Assembly: GCA_036378175.1 (NCBI GenBank)
Contig: DASUWY010000017.1
Coordinates: forward strand, 62,001 to 126,000
Source: Thermoleophilaceae bacterium
GTDB lineage: Bacteria; Actinomycetota; Thermoleophilia; Solirubrobacterales; Thermoleophilaceae
Reading direction: 5' to 3'
Length of the DNA stretch: 64,000 nucleotides
Shown here: in pieces, positions 33,165 to 42,269 of the stretch
Numbering within the stretch: position 1 is the stretch's first letter
Layout of the letters: every line of letters begins with the position of its first letter
Program-made: the position numbers and the translations under genes
The notes under the pieces: model-generated
Told to the model about the DNA's origin: nothing
What the model saw: the letters and a program-made list of their open reading frames with translations, nothing else
Databases searched by the model: none

Positions 33165-33983
33165 GTGCGCTTGCGCAACTGCCTGGTGATGGGGAGCGGA
33201 CGAGGCGGCACGAGCCTGCTCGCGGGCACGATTGCCCGTGCCGGCTATTACGCCGGCGACCAGCTCCACCCGCCGCGCGACACCAACCCGCGAGGGTTCT
33301 TCGAGGACGTGGAGATCAACTCGATAAACGAGGCGCTGCTCGAACCCCTCATGCCACACATGAGCGGTGGTCGCCAGTGGCTCTCCGAGTTGCCGCTGGA
33401 TGCGTCGATCCCGCATCCGGACGCCGTTCTCGAGCAGCGCATGAAGGAGCAGTTGGCACGCACGCCGTACTGCTTCAAGGATCCTCGCTTCTGCTACACG
33501 CTCGACACCTGGCGTCCGTATCTGGAAGCGGCCGTGTTCCTGTGCGTGTTCCGCCCGCCGCTCGCCACCGCGCGCAGCATCGTCGCCGAGGTACAGGCGC
33601 AGGACTACCTCGCTCCGCTGCGGGACGAAATGACTGTTGAGCGGGCGCTATCGGTGTGGAACTCGATGTTCCGATGGGTGCTCGAGCGACAGGCGGCCAC
33701 GGGAGAATGGTTCTTCGTTCACTACGAGCAGCTCCTCGACGGGTCAGCGATCCGGCCGCTCGAGCAACTCCTGCAAACCCGCGTGGACAGAGGATTCGCG
33801 GACCCCTCGCTGAACCGGAGCGCGCGACGCGGCCGCCCGCCCGCCGCCACTCGCGAGATCTACCGCGAGCTCTGCGAGCGGGCTGGATACGGACCGTTGC
33901 GCGCTCGCCCGCGACGTCTGGCTGCCTGCCTTGCTCACCCGCGCCGCACACTCGCGAACCTGCAGGCTCGCTCCAGCTCGTAG
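33165..33983 (+). CDS. Sulfotransferase-family protein
   Basis: This is a 272-residue protein whose N-terminal VMGSGRGGTSLLAGTIARAGYYAGD is the 5'-phosphosulfate-binding loop of PAPS-dependent sulfotransferases. KDPRFCYTLDTWRPYLEAAVFLCVFRPPLATARSIV supplies the 3'-phosphate-binding Arg/Ser region. It is predicted to sulfate a glycan or small molecule. It starts at GTG 33165, 36 nt after lhgO, and opens the polysaccharide locus, so glycan sulfation is the likely role. The basic C-terminal tail (RARPRRLAACLAHPRRTLANL) may touch the membrane. Confidence 0.8.
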   Translation: MRLRNCLVMGSGRGGTSLLAGTIARAGYYAGDQLHPPRDTNPRGFFEDVEINSINEALLEPLMPHMSGGRQWLSELPLDASIPHPDAVLEQRMKEQLARTPYCFKDPRFCYTLDTWRPYLEAAVFLCVFRPPLATARSIVAEVQAQDYLAPLRDEMTVERALSVWNSMFRWVLERQAATGEWFFVHYEQLLDGSAIRPLEQLLQTRVDRGFADPSLNRSARRGRPPAATREIYRELCERAGYGPLRARPRRLAACLAHPRRTLANLQARSSS

Positions 33984-33995
33984 CCAAAGGTCCCC

Positions 33996-35150
33996 GTGCG
34001 GCGACGGTCAAATCCCCTCGTATCGCTCTGCATGTACACCGGCGGACCGGCGGCTCGCGTGCGGGCGCTGCTCGAACTGTGTCGCGCCGCAGTGGACGAG
34101 ATCGTGCTGGCGGTCGACAGGAACGGGGACCCGGAGATGGTCGAGGCGTGTGCTGGGATCGCCGACAGGACGGTGATGGTCGGCTCGCACATGATCGAGC
34201 GGGTGCTCGGCTGGATGATGCTGCAGTGCAGCGGAGCGTGGATCTTCCGGCTCGACGGCGACGAGATCCCGAGTCCCGAACTGCTCCGCGCTTTGCCGGA
34301 GTTCGCGAACGATCGCTTCCCCGTTTGCATCCAGGTGCCGCGGCGCTGGCTGTATCCGGACGCGAGGTCCTACATCGTCGCCGCGCCGTGGCAGCCGGAC
34401 TACCAAGTCCGGATCGTGCGGAACATCCCCGGGCTCTGGCGCCTGCCGGGGATCGCCCACTCGAGCGTTGAGCTGCCCGGTGACCATCATCTAACCGATC
34501 TGCCGCTGTACCACGCCGATCTCGTGGTGAATCCGCGCGAGCAGCGGGAGGCAAAGGCGGCCGAGTACGAGCAGCGCCGGCCAGGTCACAACTTCGATGG
34601 CTTCTCGGTGAACGAGATGTACGTGCCTGAGCGTCATCAACCTGAGACCGCTGCCGTACCGGCGAACGCGCTCCAGTCGATCGAGCGGGTGCTCGCCGGT
34701 GCGACCTGGAGGAAGCAGCGCTGGAGGCGGCCCTCGGTGTCAGCCGCCGATGACGATGCGCTCCGTGGCCTTGACGAGACCCGGACGGTCGATGTGGCGG
34801 ACCTGCACGCCGGAGTCGCCTGGGCCAATCCGCCAACGACCCTCAAGGCCGGCACGAAGACGAACCATCTGCTGGTCGTCGAGAACCGCGGACGCGAGTG
34901 GTGGCCCCGAGCGGACGGCCTTCCCGAGATCCGCATCGGCTATCGCTTCTTCGATCCCGCGGCGGACGAGGTGAGAGCGGAGGGTCGCGGCACGTTCACA
35001 GAGACCGTGCGCGCGGGCCACACTACGCGCCTCATGGTTCCCCTTGCTGCGCCGGATGCTCCCGGCGAATACCTTCTCGAGGTCGGGCTGGTGCTCGAGC
35101 ACGTTCAATGGTGCGAAACCGACCGTCGCACCATCACAGTCGAAAGGTGA
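33996..35150 (+). CDS. GT2-like glycosyltransferase with C-terminal beta-sandwich
   Basis: This is a 384-residue protein. The N-terminal half resembles a GT-A transferase (VDEIVLAVDRNGDPEMVEACAGIADRT, then AWIFRLDGDEIPSPELLRAL with the DGDE metal site). The C-terminal 130 residues form an Ig-like module (LVVENRGREWWPRADGLPEIRIGYRFFD, ending GEYLLEVGLVLEHVQWCE), which I have seen attached to other polysaccharide enzymes and may bind product. GTG 33996 starts 12 nt after the sulfotransferase stop. The sugar donor is unknown. Confidence 0.78.
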   Translation: MRRRSNPLVSLCMYTGGPAARVRALLELCRAAVDEIVLAVDRNGDPEMVEACAGIADRTVMVGSHMIERVLGWMMLQCSGAWIFRLDGDEIPSPELLRALPEFANDRFPVCIQVPRRWLYPDARSYIVAAPWQPDYQVRIVRNIPGLWRLPGIAHSSVELPGDHHLTDLPLYHADLVVNPREQREAKAAEYEQRRPGHNFDGFSVNEMYVPERHQPETAAVPANALQSIERVLAGATWRKQRWRRPSVSAADDDALRGLDETRTVDVADLHAGVAWANPPTTLKAGTKTNHLLVVENRGREWWPRADGLPEIRIGYRFFDPAADEVRAEGRGTFTETVRAGHTTRLMVPLAAPDAPGEYLLEVGLVLEHVQWCETDRRTITVER

Positions 35151-35160
35151 CGCGCGGCGG

Positions 35161-35715
35161 ATGAAAGTGATCGAAACCCGGCTTGAGGGCCCCCTCCTCA
35201 TTCAGCCGACCGTCCACGGGGATGCCCGCGGCTTCTTCCTCGAGAGCTACCGCAGGAACGCGTATGCGCAGTGTGGGATCGACGACGAGTTCGTGCAGGA
35301 CAACCACTCGCGCTCGAGCCGCGGCGTGGTGCGGGGGATCCACTTCCAGCTGCCTCCAGGCCAAGCGAAGCTCGTGCGCTGTGCGCGCGGAGCGATCTTC
35401 GATGTGGTCGTTGATCTCCGGCGCGGCTCACCCAGCTTCGGCGAGTGGGAGGGACACGAGCTGTCTGACGAGAACAACCGGCAGCTGTACGTGCCGATCG
35501 GGTTCGGGCATGGCTTCTGCGTGCTCAGCGACGTCGCGGACGTGATCTACAAGACATCCGGCTACTACGACGCGTCGATCGAAGCCGAAATCGCCTGGAA
35601 CGATCCCGACGTCGGCATCGCCTGGCCATCAGGCATCGAGTTCGCCGTGTCCGATCGCGACGCGAACGCTGCCTCGCTCGCGGCCGTCGCGGACGATCTG
35701 CCGTTCACGTACTGA
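35161..35715 (+). CDS. rmlC: dTDP-4-dehydrorhamnose 3,5-epimerase
   Basis: This 184-residue cupin enzyme is the third step of dTDP-L-rhamnose synthesis. Conserved elements: DARGFFLESYRRN, VQDNHSRSSRGVVRGIHFQ (catalytic His in GIHFQ), AIFDVVVDLRRGSPSFGEWEGHELS, PIGFGHGFCVLSD and the catalytic Tyr region YKTSGYYD. It starts at ATG 35161, 11 nt after the GT gene; a longer in-phase frame upstream is a shadow. RmlA, RmlB and RmlD are not in the window, so they must be encoded elsewhere. RmlC-like epimerases for other deoxysugars are possible but less likely. Confidence 0.93.
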   Translation: MKVIETRLEGPLLIQPTVHGDARGFFLESYRRNAYAQCGIDDEFVQDNHSRSSRGVVRGIHFQLPPGQAKLVRCARGAIFDVVVDLRRGSPSFGEWEGHELSDENNRQLYVPIGFGHGFCVLSDVADVIYKTSGYYDASIEAEIAWNDPDVGIAWPSGIEFAVSDRDANAASLAAVADDLPFTY

Positions 35716-35721
35716 GCGCGA

Positions 35722-36795
35722 TCAGCGCGCGGTGGCCAGCCAGTGGTCGCGATTGCGTTCGAAGATCTCCCGCAGGATGCCGTCGATGTCGTACTCGAGA
35801 CGCCATTCCGGATAGTCCCGCCGGAACGGACTCAGGTCGCTGATCCACCACCTGTGATCCCCCACTCGGTTGTCGCTCGCGAGCTTCCAGTCGAGCTTGC
35901 TACCGGCGATCTGCTCGCACAACGCGATCGCCTCCAGCATCGAGCAGTTGCTTTCCCTGCCGCCGCCGATGTTGTAGACGGCGGCCGGCCGGGGCGCGTT
36001 GTGGAATGCCTCGAACGCGCGCACCAGATCGGCGCTGTGGATGTTGTCGCGGACCTGTTTGCCGCCGTAGCCGAAGACCGTGTAGGGCGCGCCGGTGACG
36101 GTGCATCGCATCAGGTAAGCCAGGAAGCCGTGTAGCTGAGTGCCGGCGTGGTTTGGGCCCGTCAGGCAGCCGCCTCGAAAACACACCGTAGGCATGTGGA
36201 AGTAGCGGCCGTACTCCTGTACGAGCAGGTCGGCGGCGGCCTTCGACACCCCGAAGAGAGAGTGGGTGGACGCGTCGATGGACATCGTGGTGTCGATGCC
36301 ATCCCAGAACTGGTGCGACCGAGGCAGCTCGAGCCGCTGCTCGTGTTCCTCGAGCGGCAGCCGGTTGGGCGTGTCCCCGTAGACCTTGTTCGTCGAGCAG
36401 AACACGAAGGTGGCGTCCGGGCAGTGCTCGCGCGCCGCCTGGAGGAGGTTGAGCGTGGCGTTCGCGTTGACGGAGAAGTCCGTGTGCGGGTCCTTCGCGG
36501 CCCAGTCGTGTGACGGCTGGGCGGCGGTGTGGATCACCAGCTCGATCGAGCGCGCATGCTCCGCGAACACGCGCTCCACCACGTCACGGTCGCGGATGTC
36601 GATGTCGAGCCAGCGGAAGGAATCGAGCTCCGCCGCCAAGCGCTCGCTTGTACGCCGGGTGGACGCCTCGGGTCCGAAGAAGCGGGCGCGCATGTCGTTC
36701 TCGAGCCCGATCACGTCGTACCCCTGCTCGGCAAAGTGCCGTGCCGACTCCGAGCCGATCAGGCCGCCCGATCCCGTGATGATGGCCGTCGGCAT
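35722..36795 (-). CDS. Extended SDR sugar-nucleotide epimerase, CDP-tyvelose (paratose) 2-epimerase-like
   Basis: This is a 357-residue extended short-chain dehydrogenase. It has the NAD fold [14 protein letters not shown] (residues 8-21), [68 protein letters not shown] and [13 protein letters not shown]. This pattern is the CDP-paratose/tyvelose 2-epimerase-like group. The usual catalytic YxxxK appears as FGVSK (Phe181-Lys185), so the Tyr is replaced. The substrate is uncertain. It is convergent with rmlC (6-nt gap) and followed upstream by a methyltransferase gene on the same strand. Confidence 0.85.
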   Translation of the reverse strand: MPTAIITGSGGLIGSESARHFAEQGYDVIGLENDMRARFFGPEASTRRTSERLAAELDSFRWLDIDIRDRDVVERVFAEHARSIELVIHTAAQPSHDWAAKDPHTDFSVNANATLNLLQAAREHCPDATFVFCSTNKVYGDTPNRLPLEEHEQRLELPRSHQFWDGIDTTMSIDASTHSLFGVSKAAADLLVQEYGRYFHMPTVCFRGGCLTGPNHAGTQLHGFLAYLMRCTVTGAPYTVFGYGGKQVRDNIHSADLVRAFEAFHNAPRPAAVYNIGGGRESNCSMLEAIALCEQIAGSKLDWKLASDNRVGDHRWWISDLSPFRRDYPEWRLEYDIDGILREIFERNRDHWLATAR

Positions 36796-36801
36796 TTCTT
36801 C

Positions 36802-37551
36802 CTACGCTTCCCGACCGTCGGCCGCGGAGGCCGGCCGCGACCTTGCGAGAACCCCGATGAAGTGGGCGTGGCGCGGGTCGCGGTCTGCGAGCTTCGAGCC
36901 GACGGCGCCCCAGGCGGGGTAGTAGCCCGACGCGAACACGTCCTCGATCTCGAAGCCGCCGCGGAGGAAGACATCGCGCAGGGCGTCGAGCGACATCACG
37001 TGAATGTGCTGCCACGACTCGAAGCTCGATTCCTCGTGCAGCGCAAGAGGGTTGCCGACATTTCCGCGACCGCTGATGTTCGTGACCGAGAACGGTTGGT
37101 AGCCGAGCACGAGGGCGGCGACGTTGTGCCAGCTCGCGAGATTCTCCGTGCAGATGAGCGCCAGGCCGCCGGGCCGGAGGACCCGCTTGCATTCGTCGAC
37201 GAAGTGGTCGAGGCGCTTCACGTGCTCGATCACCTGGTTGGCGTGGACGAGATCAAAGCTGCCGGGGTCGAACGGCCAGCTCTGCTCGATGTCCCCCGCA
37301 CGAACGTCGAAGCCGCGTGCCTGCGCCTGCTCGCGTCGCTCGTCGACGATCTCGATGCCCGCCACCTGGCTGGGCGGGATGCCGAGGCGCGCCGCCAGCT
37401 CAGCGGTCCAGGCTCCGTCGTCGCAGCCGACGTCGAGCAATCTCGAGCGCGGATCCCGCGGCAGGATGTCGAGGATCTTGCGGTGGTAGTCGGCGTCGAC
37501 CTGCTCGAACAGTGCCTCCATCCGCGTCTTTGCCCATGTGGGGAGCGGCAT
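36802..37551 (-). CDS. Class I SAM-dependent methyltransferase
   Basis: This is a 249-residue protein from ATG 37551 (a longer frame to 37608 would overlap the divergent gene start). Motif I is LLDVGCDDGAWTAELAARLG and motif II is VAGIEIVDERREQAQARGFDV. FDLVHANQVIEHVKRLDHFVDECKRVLRPGGLALICTEN matches the Methyltransf_11/23 class. It is likely to methylate a sugar or lipid-linked glycan, given its position. It lies 6 nt upstream of the epimerase gene on the same strand. Confidence 0.86.
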   Translation of the reverse strand: MPLPTWAKTRMEALFEQVDADYHRKILDILPRDPRSRLLDVGCDDGAWTAELAARLGIPPSQVAGIEIVDERREQAQARGFDVRAGDIEQSWPFDPGSFDLVHANQVIEHVKRLDHFVDECKRVLRPGGLALICTENLASWHNVAALVLGYQPFSVTNISGRGNVGNPLALHEESSFESWQHIHVMSLDALRDVFLRGGFEIEDVFASGYYPAWGAVGSKLADRDPRHAHFIGVLARSRPASAADGREA

Positions 37552-37606
37552 CGCAGCGGGTGAGACTAGCGGGCTACCATCGGGGCCCCCGAGGCGCCGA
37601 AGGACC

Positions 37607-38323
37607 ATGCCGAATACCGAAACCCGTACGCCAGAGCAGTTCTACTCGCACGTCGAGACCGCCAACCTCGAGTTGAACCCGCGGCTGCGGGTGTTCATCG
37701 ACGAGTACCGTCGGGTGCAGTCATCGGCCGGCAGGCCCCTTCGCGTGCTGGACGTGGGCTGTGGCCGGCGCGCGCTCCTGTCGAAGGAGGTCGCCGGCGT
37801 GGACGAGTACTGGGGCTGCGACATCGCGCCGGATCAGGAGGTCGATCTCGATCACTACCGGCGCGTGGACATCAACGAGCGAAGCCTGAAGGAGCTGTTC
37901 GACGGCCGCTTCGACGTGATCTTCTGCGGCGAGGTGGTGGAGCACGTGTTCAACCCGGACGCGCTCATCGCCGACCTGCGGGACATGCTGGCCGACGGCG
38001 GCGTGCTGGTGCTCTCCACTCCAAACCTCGGCTACTGGCTGAACCGACTGATGCTGCTGGTCGGGATCTCGCCGTTCTTCCTCGAGAACTCGGCTCACAA
38101 GAAGCTCGGGCGACGATTCACGTTCTTCGGCCAGGGCAACGAAACGCAGGGCCACATCCGGCTCTTCACCTACCGTGCGATGCGCGACCTCGCCGCGGAT
38201 CTCGGCCTTCGCCTGGTCCGCGCCCGTGCGGTGCCGGTATGGGCGAACCCCGTGGACCGGCTGATCTGCCGGGTGTCGAGAAGCCTCTCGCCCGACGTCG
38301 TCTACGTGCTCGTCAGGCGCTGA
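37607..38323 (+). CDS. Class I SAM-dependent methyltransferase
   Basis: This is a 238-residue protein from ATG 37607 with GAAGGA just upstream. Motif I is LRVLDVGCGRRALL, followed by WGCDIAPDQEVDLDHYRRVDI and FDVIFCGEVVEHVFNPDALIADLRDMLADGGVLVLSTPN. The C-terminal half (YWLNRLMLLVGISPFFLENSAHKKLGRRF...GHIRLFTYRAMRDLA) is typical of methyltransferases in O-antigen clusters. It is divergent from another methyltransferase gene and 1 nt from the next glycosyltransferase gene. Confidence 0.87.
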   Translation: MPNTETRTPEQFYSHVETANLELNPRLRVFIDEYRRVQSSAGRPLRVLDVGCGRRALLSKEVAGVDEYWGCDIAPDQEVDLDHYRRVDINERSLKELFDGRFDVIFCGEVVEHVFNPDALIADLRDMLADGGVLVLSTPNLGYWLNRLMLLVGISPFFLENSAHKKLGRRFTFFGQGNETQGHIRLFTYRAMRDLAADLGLRLVRARAVPVWANPVDRLICRVSRSLSPDVVYVLVRR

Positions 38324-38324
38324 G

Positions 38325-39503
38325 TTGCGGCAGATCGCGGACAGCACCTTCGCGGTGGTCGCGAATGGGACGGCCGACCAGCCACCCGCCTCGGGCCTGC
38401 ACGAGTTCCTCCGCGCCGAGGGCGCGCGCAAGGTCACGACGATCTTCCACCCGCTCGAGCCGGAAGACGAGCCGTATCACGAGATCACGGTCTACGAACG
38501 AGGAAGGCGCACGCGCACCCGGCGGGTGCCACTCCCATCCAAGCCCCCCTACACGTTCGCGCTCGATCCGCTCGTCCCGCCGTGGCCGGGGCGCGTGGAC
38601 GGCTGGTTCGCGTTCAACAACCTCGCCGCGGCGCGGGGCCTCCTCGCGCGGCGCCTCGGCCGCGCGGGAAAGGTCGTCTACTGGGCCGTGGACTTCGTGC
38701 CGGACCGCTTCGGCACGGGCGCGCTCACCCGCCTCTACGACTCGCTCGATGCATACTGCTGCCGCACGGTCGACGGTCGCATCGAGCTTTCGCAGCCCGC
38801 ACTGTCGGGGCGGAATGAGCGGCACGGCCTGACCGACGGGGCCGCCGCGCCCGCTCAGATCGTTCCTATCGGCGTATGGCTCGACCGGGTGCCTCACGCA
38901 CCCGAGGACGCGCTCGCCAAGCGGCGGATCGTGTTCATCGGCCACCTGGTGAAGCGTCAGGGAGTGGGCCTGCTCCTGGAGGCACTGCAGCTGCTCGGCG
39001 AGCGGGGAGCCGAGTTCGAGTGCGAGATCGCCGGGCACGGTCCGCTGGCCGAGGAGCTGCGCGCGGATGCGCAGCGTCGTGGGCTCGATTCGAGGGTGCG
39101 CTTTGTCGGCTTCCTCGACGACCACCGCGACGTCGAGGCGTTCCTGGCCGGCGGAACCGTGGCCGTGGCTCCCTATGACCCCACGGGGCAGACGTTCACT
39201 CGCTACGCCGACCCCTCGAAGCTCAAGTCGTACCTCGCGGCGGGGCTCCCGATCCTGACGACGGACGTACCGCCAAACGCCGAAGAGCTGGTGGACAAAG
39301 CGGGCGCGGAGATCTTCGGGTGGGACCCGGAGGCGCTGGCAGGTTCGATCGAGCGGCTTCTCGCCGACGAGGTCGAATGGCAGCGGCGACGTGCGGCCGC
39401 CCTCCACTACATAGGCGGGTATGACTGGGCCAACCTGCTCGCGCCCGCGCTCGAGCGCATCGGCTTCTTCTCTAGCCGGAGGAACGGAGACGCGCCGCAA
39501 TGA
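38325..39503 (+). CDS. GT-B glycosyltransferase (GT4-like)
   Basis: This is a 392-residue cytoplasmic GT-B enzyme from TTG 38325, beginning 1 nt after the methyltransferase stop. The N-terminal acceptor domain is divergent. The C-terminal donor domain is recognisable: RRIVFIGHLVKRQGVGLLLEALQLL, EIAGHGPLAEELRADAQRRGLDSRVRFVGFLDDH and the donor E-x7-E region KLKSYLAAGLPILTTDVPPNAEELVDKAG. The sugar is unknown. Its last 32 nt overlap the convergent GT2 gene. Confidence 0.82.
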   Translation: MRQIADSTFAVVANGTADQPPASGLHEFLRAEGARKVTTIFHPLEPEDEPYHEITVYERGRRTRTRRVPLPSKPPYTFALDPLVPPWPGRVDGWFAFNNLAAARGLLARRLGRAGKVVYWAVDFVPDRFGTGALTRLYDSLDAYCCRTVDGRIELSQPALSGRNERHGLTDGAAAPAQIVPIGVWLDRVPHAPEDALAKRRIVFIGHLVKRQGVGLLLEALQLLGERGAEFECEIAGHGPLAEELRADAQRRGLDSRVRFVGFLDDHRDVEAFLAGGTVAVAPYDPTGQTFTRYADPSKLKSYLAAGLPILTTDVPPNAEELVDKAGAEIFGWDPEALAGSIERLLADEVEWQRRRAAALHYIGGYDWANLLAPALERIGFFSSRRNGDAPQ

Positions 39504-40287
39504 GCCCCGCCGCGCCGGCCGCCAGCTCGCACGCCTTCATGAAGAGCATGCCTGCCGCCGCCACTGGATCGCTGGCGAGGCGTCGCCACTGCCGGAAGAA
39601 GGCCGGGCGCAGCACCGTCAGCTGCTGCCGGGCGAGCGCGCCGTGCTTGCGGATGTACTGCTCCGTGGCCTTGCCGTAGTAGTACTTCGTGGCCACGGTC
39701 TCGCCGAGGCCGAGGCGGCCCTCGTCGTGATGGATCATCGAGCGGGTTCGGCCCACGCGTCCGCCGCTCGCCCGGACCCGCGCGTGGATGTCCCAATCCT
39801 CCGGCCCGTACGGGATCGACTCGTCATAGCCGCCGACCGCCTCGAACGTGTCGCGCGTGAAGAACCGCGCGGCCTCAATCGTCTCGTCGCCCAGGTAGCA
39901 GCTGCGTTCGAGGGCCTTGCAGCGCGCCCAGTAGCCGCTGCCAAAGCTCGTCTCGGGGATCACCACAGCGGCATGGCCCTCGTCGGCGAGCTCGACGCAT
40001 TCGGCCACCACCCCCTGCTCCAGGTTCATGTCGCTGTCGATGAACATCAGATGCGCTCCGCTCGCTACGGAGGCTCCTGCGTTGCGCTGCGCGCTTCGCT
40101 CCGGACCCTTGTCGAGCACCGCGTCCGCGAACCGCGCCGCGATCTGCTTCGTGCCGTCGCTTGACGAGTTGTCCACGACGATCAGCTCGACCTCCGGATG
40201 GGTCTGGCGCCTGATGCTCTCGAGACATGGGCCGATAGTGTCCGCCGAGTTGCGGGTGGGCACGATGACGCTGACCAGGCCAGACAC
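39472..40287 (-). CDS. GT2 glycosyltransferase
   Basis: This is a 271-residue GT-A family 2 enzyme from GTG 40287. The fold begins directly: LVSVIVPTRNSADTIGPCLESIRRQTHPEVELIVVDNSSSDGT. The metal-binding motif is HLMFIDSDMN. The acceptor side is YGPEDWDIHARVRASGGRVGRTRSMIHHDEGRLGLGET. A terminal amphipathic/hydrophobic helix (PVAAAGMLFMKACELAAGAAGLIA) may tether it to the membrane. The same-phase frame extends far upstream across a divergent gene and is spurious. It overlaps the convergent GT gene by 32 nt. Confidence 0.88.
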   Translation of the reverse strand: MSGLVSVIVPTRNSADTIGPCLESIRRQTHPEVELIVVDNSSSDGTKQIAARFADAVLDKGPERSAQRNAGASVASGAHLMFIDSDMNLEQGVVAECVELADEGHAAVVIPETSFGSGYWARCKALERSCYLGDETIEAARFFTRDTFEAVGGYDESIPYGPEDWDIHARVRASGGRVGRTRSMIHHDEGRLGLGETVATKYYYGKATEQYIRKHGALARQQLTVLRPAFFRQWRRLASDPVAAAGMLFMKACELAAGAAGLIAARLRSSG

Positions 40288-40326
40288 GACGCGGTGTATA
40301 GCAACGGCGGCCTCGCCGACCGCCGG

Positions 40327-41436
40327 ATGAAGCTGCTCATGCTCTCGTGGCGCTACCTCGGGCACCCGGCCGGGGGAGGCGCCGAGGTGCTCACGCACGA
40401 GACGCTCGCGCGGCTGGTGGCCGCCGGCCACAGCGCCACCTGCTTCACGGCTGCCCATCCCTCGGCACCGGCGCGCGAGCACATCGACGGCGTCGAGGTG
40501 ATCCGAAACGGCCGGCAGTGGACCGTGCATGTGCACGCCTGGCGCTGGCTGCGGCGGCGAGTTGACGACTACGACGTGGTGATCGATCAGATCAACACGA
40601 TCCCGTTCTTCACTCCGCTGTACGTGCCGGCGGAGCGCCGGCGCTTCCTCATCTTCCAGCAGGCGCGCGAGTACTGGTGGCGTCAGGCGCCCGGCCCTTT
40701 CAAGCTCATGGCGCCGATCGGTTATCTCGCAGAGCCGCACTATCTCAAGCTCTACCGGCGCACCTGCGGCATGACGATCTCCGACTCGACCAGGCGCGAG
40801 CTTGAGGAAATCGGGATCCCGCTGTCGCAGGTGGACGTGATCCCAACCGCGCTGAACGTCGATCCCCTGGACGAGATCGGGCCGCGGAGTGGCCCGTTCA
40901 CCGTGATCATGCTCAGCCGGCTGATGCCGGCGAAGTTCGTGGAGGAGGGCATCGAGGCATTCGGCCTTCTCCAGGGTCGTGCGCCCGAGGCTCGACTGCA
41001 CATCGTCGGCGACGGGGCGCCGAGCTATCGCGCGCGGTTGGAGCGCCTCGTGGAGAAACGCGCGATGCGCCACGTGGTCTTCCACGGACGCGTGGACGAT
41101 CGCACCAAGATGCGCCTGCTCGCCCAGGCTCACGTTCACCTGTTCACCTCGCACAGGGAGGGGTGGGGATTGGTCGTCTCGGAGGCAGCCGCCGTCGGCA
41201 CGCCCACCGTGGCATACGACGCTCCGGGCGTCCGCGACTCAGTGCAGGACCCTCGGATGCTTGCCCCGATCGGCGACGTGAGCGGCCTCGCCGAGCGTCT
41301 CGCGCTTCTTCACCACGATCCCGCGCTGTGGGAAGAAGTCAGGGCTGCTGCTTGGAGCCGCGCACGCGAGATGTCGTACGACAACGCTACGCGGCTGTTC
41401 CGCGAATCGCTCGAACGTCCGTGCGCGGCGTCCTAG
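40327..41436 (+). CDS. GT4 glycosyltransferase
   Basis: This is a 369-residue GT-B retaining transferase from ATG 40327. The N-domain begins KLLMLSWRYLGHPAGGGAEVLTHETLARLVAAGH. The C-domain has PFTVIMLSRLMPAKFVEEGIEAF, LHIVGDGAPSYRARLERLVEKRAMRHVVFHGRVDD and the E-x7-E donor motif SHREGWGLVVSEAAAVGTPTVAYDAPGVRDSV. It is divergent (39 nt) from the preceding GT2 gene and overlaps the convergent GT2 gene by 4 nt. Confidence 0.9.
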   Translation: MKLLMLSWRYLGHPAGGGAEVLTHETLARLVAAGHSATCFTAAHPSAPAREHIDGVEVIRNGRQWTVHVHAWRWLRRRVDDYDVVIDQINTIPFFTPLYVPAERRRFLIFQQAREYWWRQAPGPFKLMAPIGYLAEPHYLKLYRRTCGMTISDSTRRELEEIGIPLSQVDVIPTALNVDPLDEIGPRSGPFTVIMLSRLMPAKFVEEGIEAFGLLQGRAPEARLHIVGDGAPSYRARLERLVEKRAMRHVVFHGRVDDRTKMRLLAQAHVHLFTSHREGWGLVVSEAAAVGTPTVAYDAPGVRDSVQDPRMLAPIGDVSGLAERLALLHHDPALWEEVRAAAWSRAREMSYDNATRLFRESLERPCAAS

Positions 41437-42269
41437 GACAGCAGCGCCTGCTCGTGGTCGGCCTCCGCAGCCGTCGTGTGGGCGCCATCGCTCTGTGCTC
41501 GCCTATCCATCCGGTCTCGCTGCAGTGACGCGAACCGGCGCACATACCAATGCCGGATGTGGATCCGGTACGCGATCGCGAGGGTGTCCACGAACATCCT
41601 CCAGACCGCGTCGCGATTGATGCCGCTGCCGCTGAAGCGGTAGCTGAGGGCGATCGGAGCCTCCTGCACGCGGTCGAATCCGAACTCGGCCGCGACGGCA
41701 AGCACCTCGAGGTCGAAGGCGTAGCGCTTGACGAGGAGCAACGGACCCACGGTCTCGATCAACTCGCGCCTGAACACCTTGGCGCCCACCTGGGTGTCCC
41801 GGGCCTTCACCCGGAACAACAGGCGAACCAGCAGCTGGAACCCCCACGAGTAGAAGCGCCTGATCCACGGGTAGTCCACCTGGCTGGCCGGATGACGCTT
41901 GCTGCCGATCACGGCGTCCACCGGGTCGTGATCGAACGCGGTGACGGCTGCGACCACGAACCTGGGATCGATGTCGAGATCGCTGTCCAGCCATGCCACG
42001 AGTCGCCCGTGAGCGACAGCGGAACCGTGCAGCAGGGCATGGCCCTTCCCCTGGTTGACCGGATAGCGCAGGACGCGCACGCGCGGATCGCCCACGGCCT
42101 CAGCGCATGCCGCCGTCCCGTCCACGCTCCCGTCGCACACGACGATCAGCTCAAACGAGCGCCCAAGCTCCTCGAGCGCGCCGAGGATCGCGCGGACGTT
42201 GTCAGAGATGAAGTGCTCGCCGTTGTATACCGGCGTGACCACGGAGACGCATGGGCTGATCTCGCTCAC
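41433..42269 (-). CDS. GT2 glycosyltransferase, dolichyl/polyprenyl-phosphate sugar synthase-like
   Basis: This is a 278-residue GT-A enzyme. GTG 42269 overlaps the flippase stop as GTGA. The core is CVSVVTPVYNGEHFISDNVRAILGALEELGRSFELIVVCDGSVDGT, GRLVAWLDSDLDIDPRF (DSD metal site) and VKARDTQVGAKVFRRELI. Its similarity is to DPM1/GtrB-type enzymes that charge polyprenyl phosphate, though it lacks C-terminal membrane helices. If so, it would feed the GT-C-like membrane proteins of this locus. Confidence 0.87.
   Translation of the reverse strand: MSEISPCVSVVTPVYNGEHFISDNVRAILGALEELGRSFELIVVCDGSVDGTAACAEAVGDPRVRVLRYPVNQGKGHALLHGSAVAHGRLVAWLDSDLDIDPRFVVAAVTAFDHDPVDAVIGSKRHPASQVDYPWIRRFYSWGFQLLVRLLFRVKARDTQVGAKVFRRELIETVGPLLLVKRYAFDLEVLAVAAEFGFDRVQEAPIALSYRFSGSGINRDAVWRMFVDTLAIAYRIHIRHWYVRRFASLQRDRMDRRAQSDGAHTTAAEADHEQALLS

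Noticed and set aside
40288-41154. Upstream in-phase extension of the minus-strand GT2 gene
   Set aside because: It lies antisense to a clear GT4 gene. The GT-A fold begins exactly at GTG 40287.
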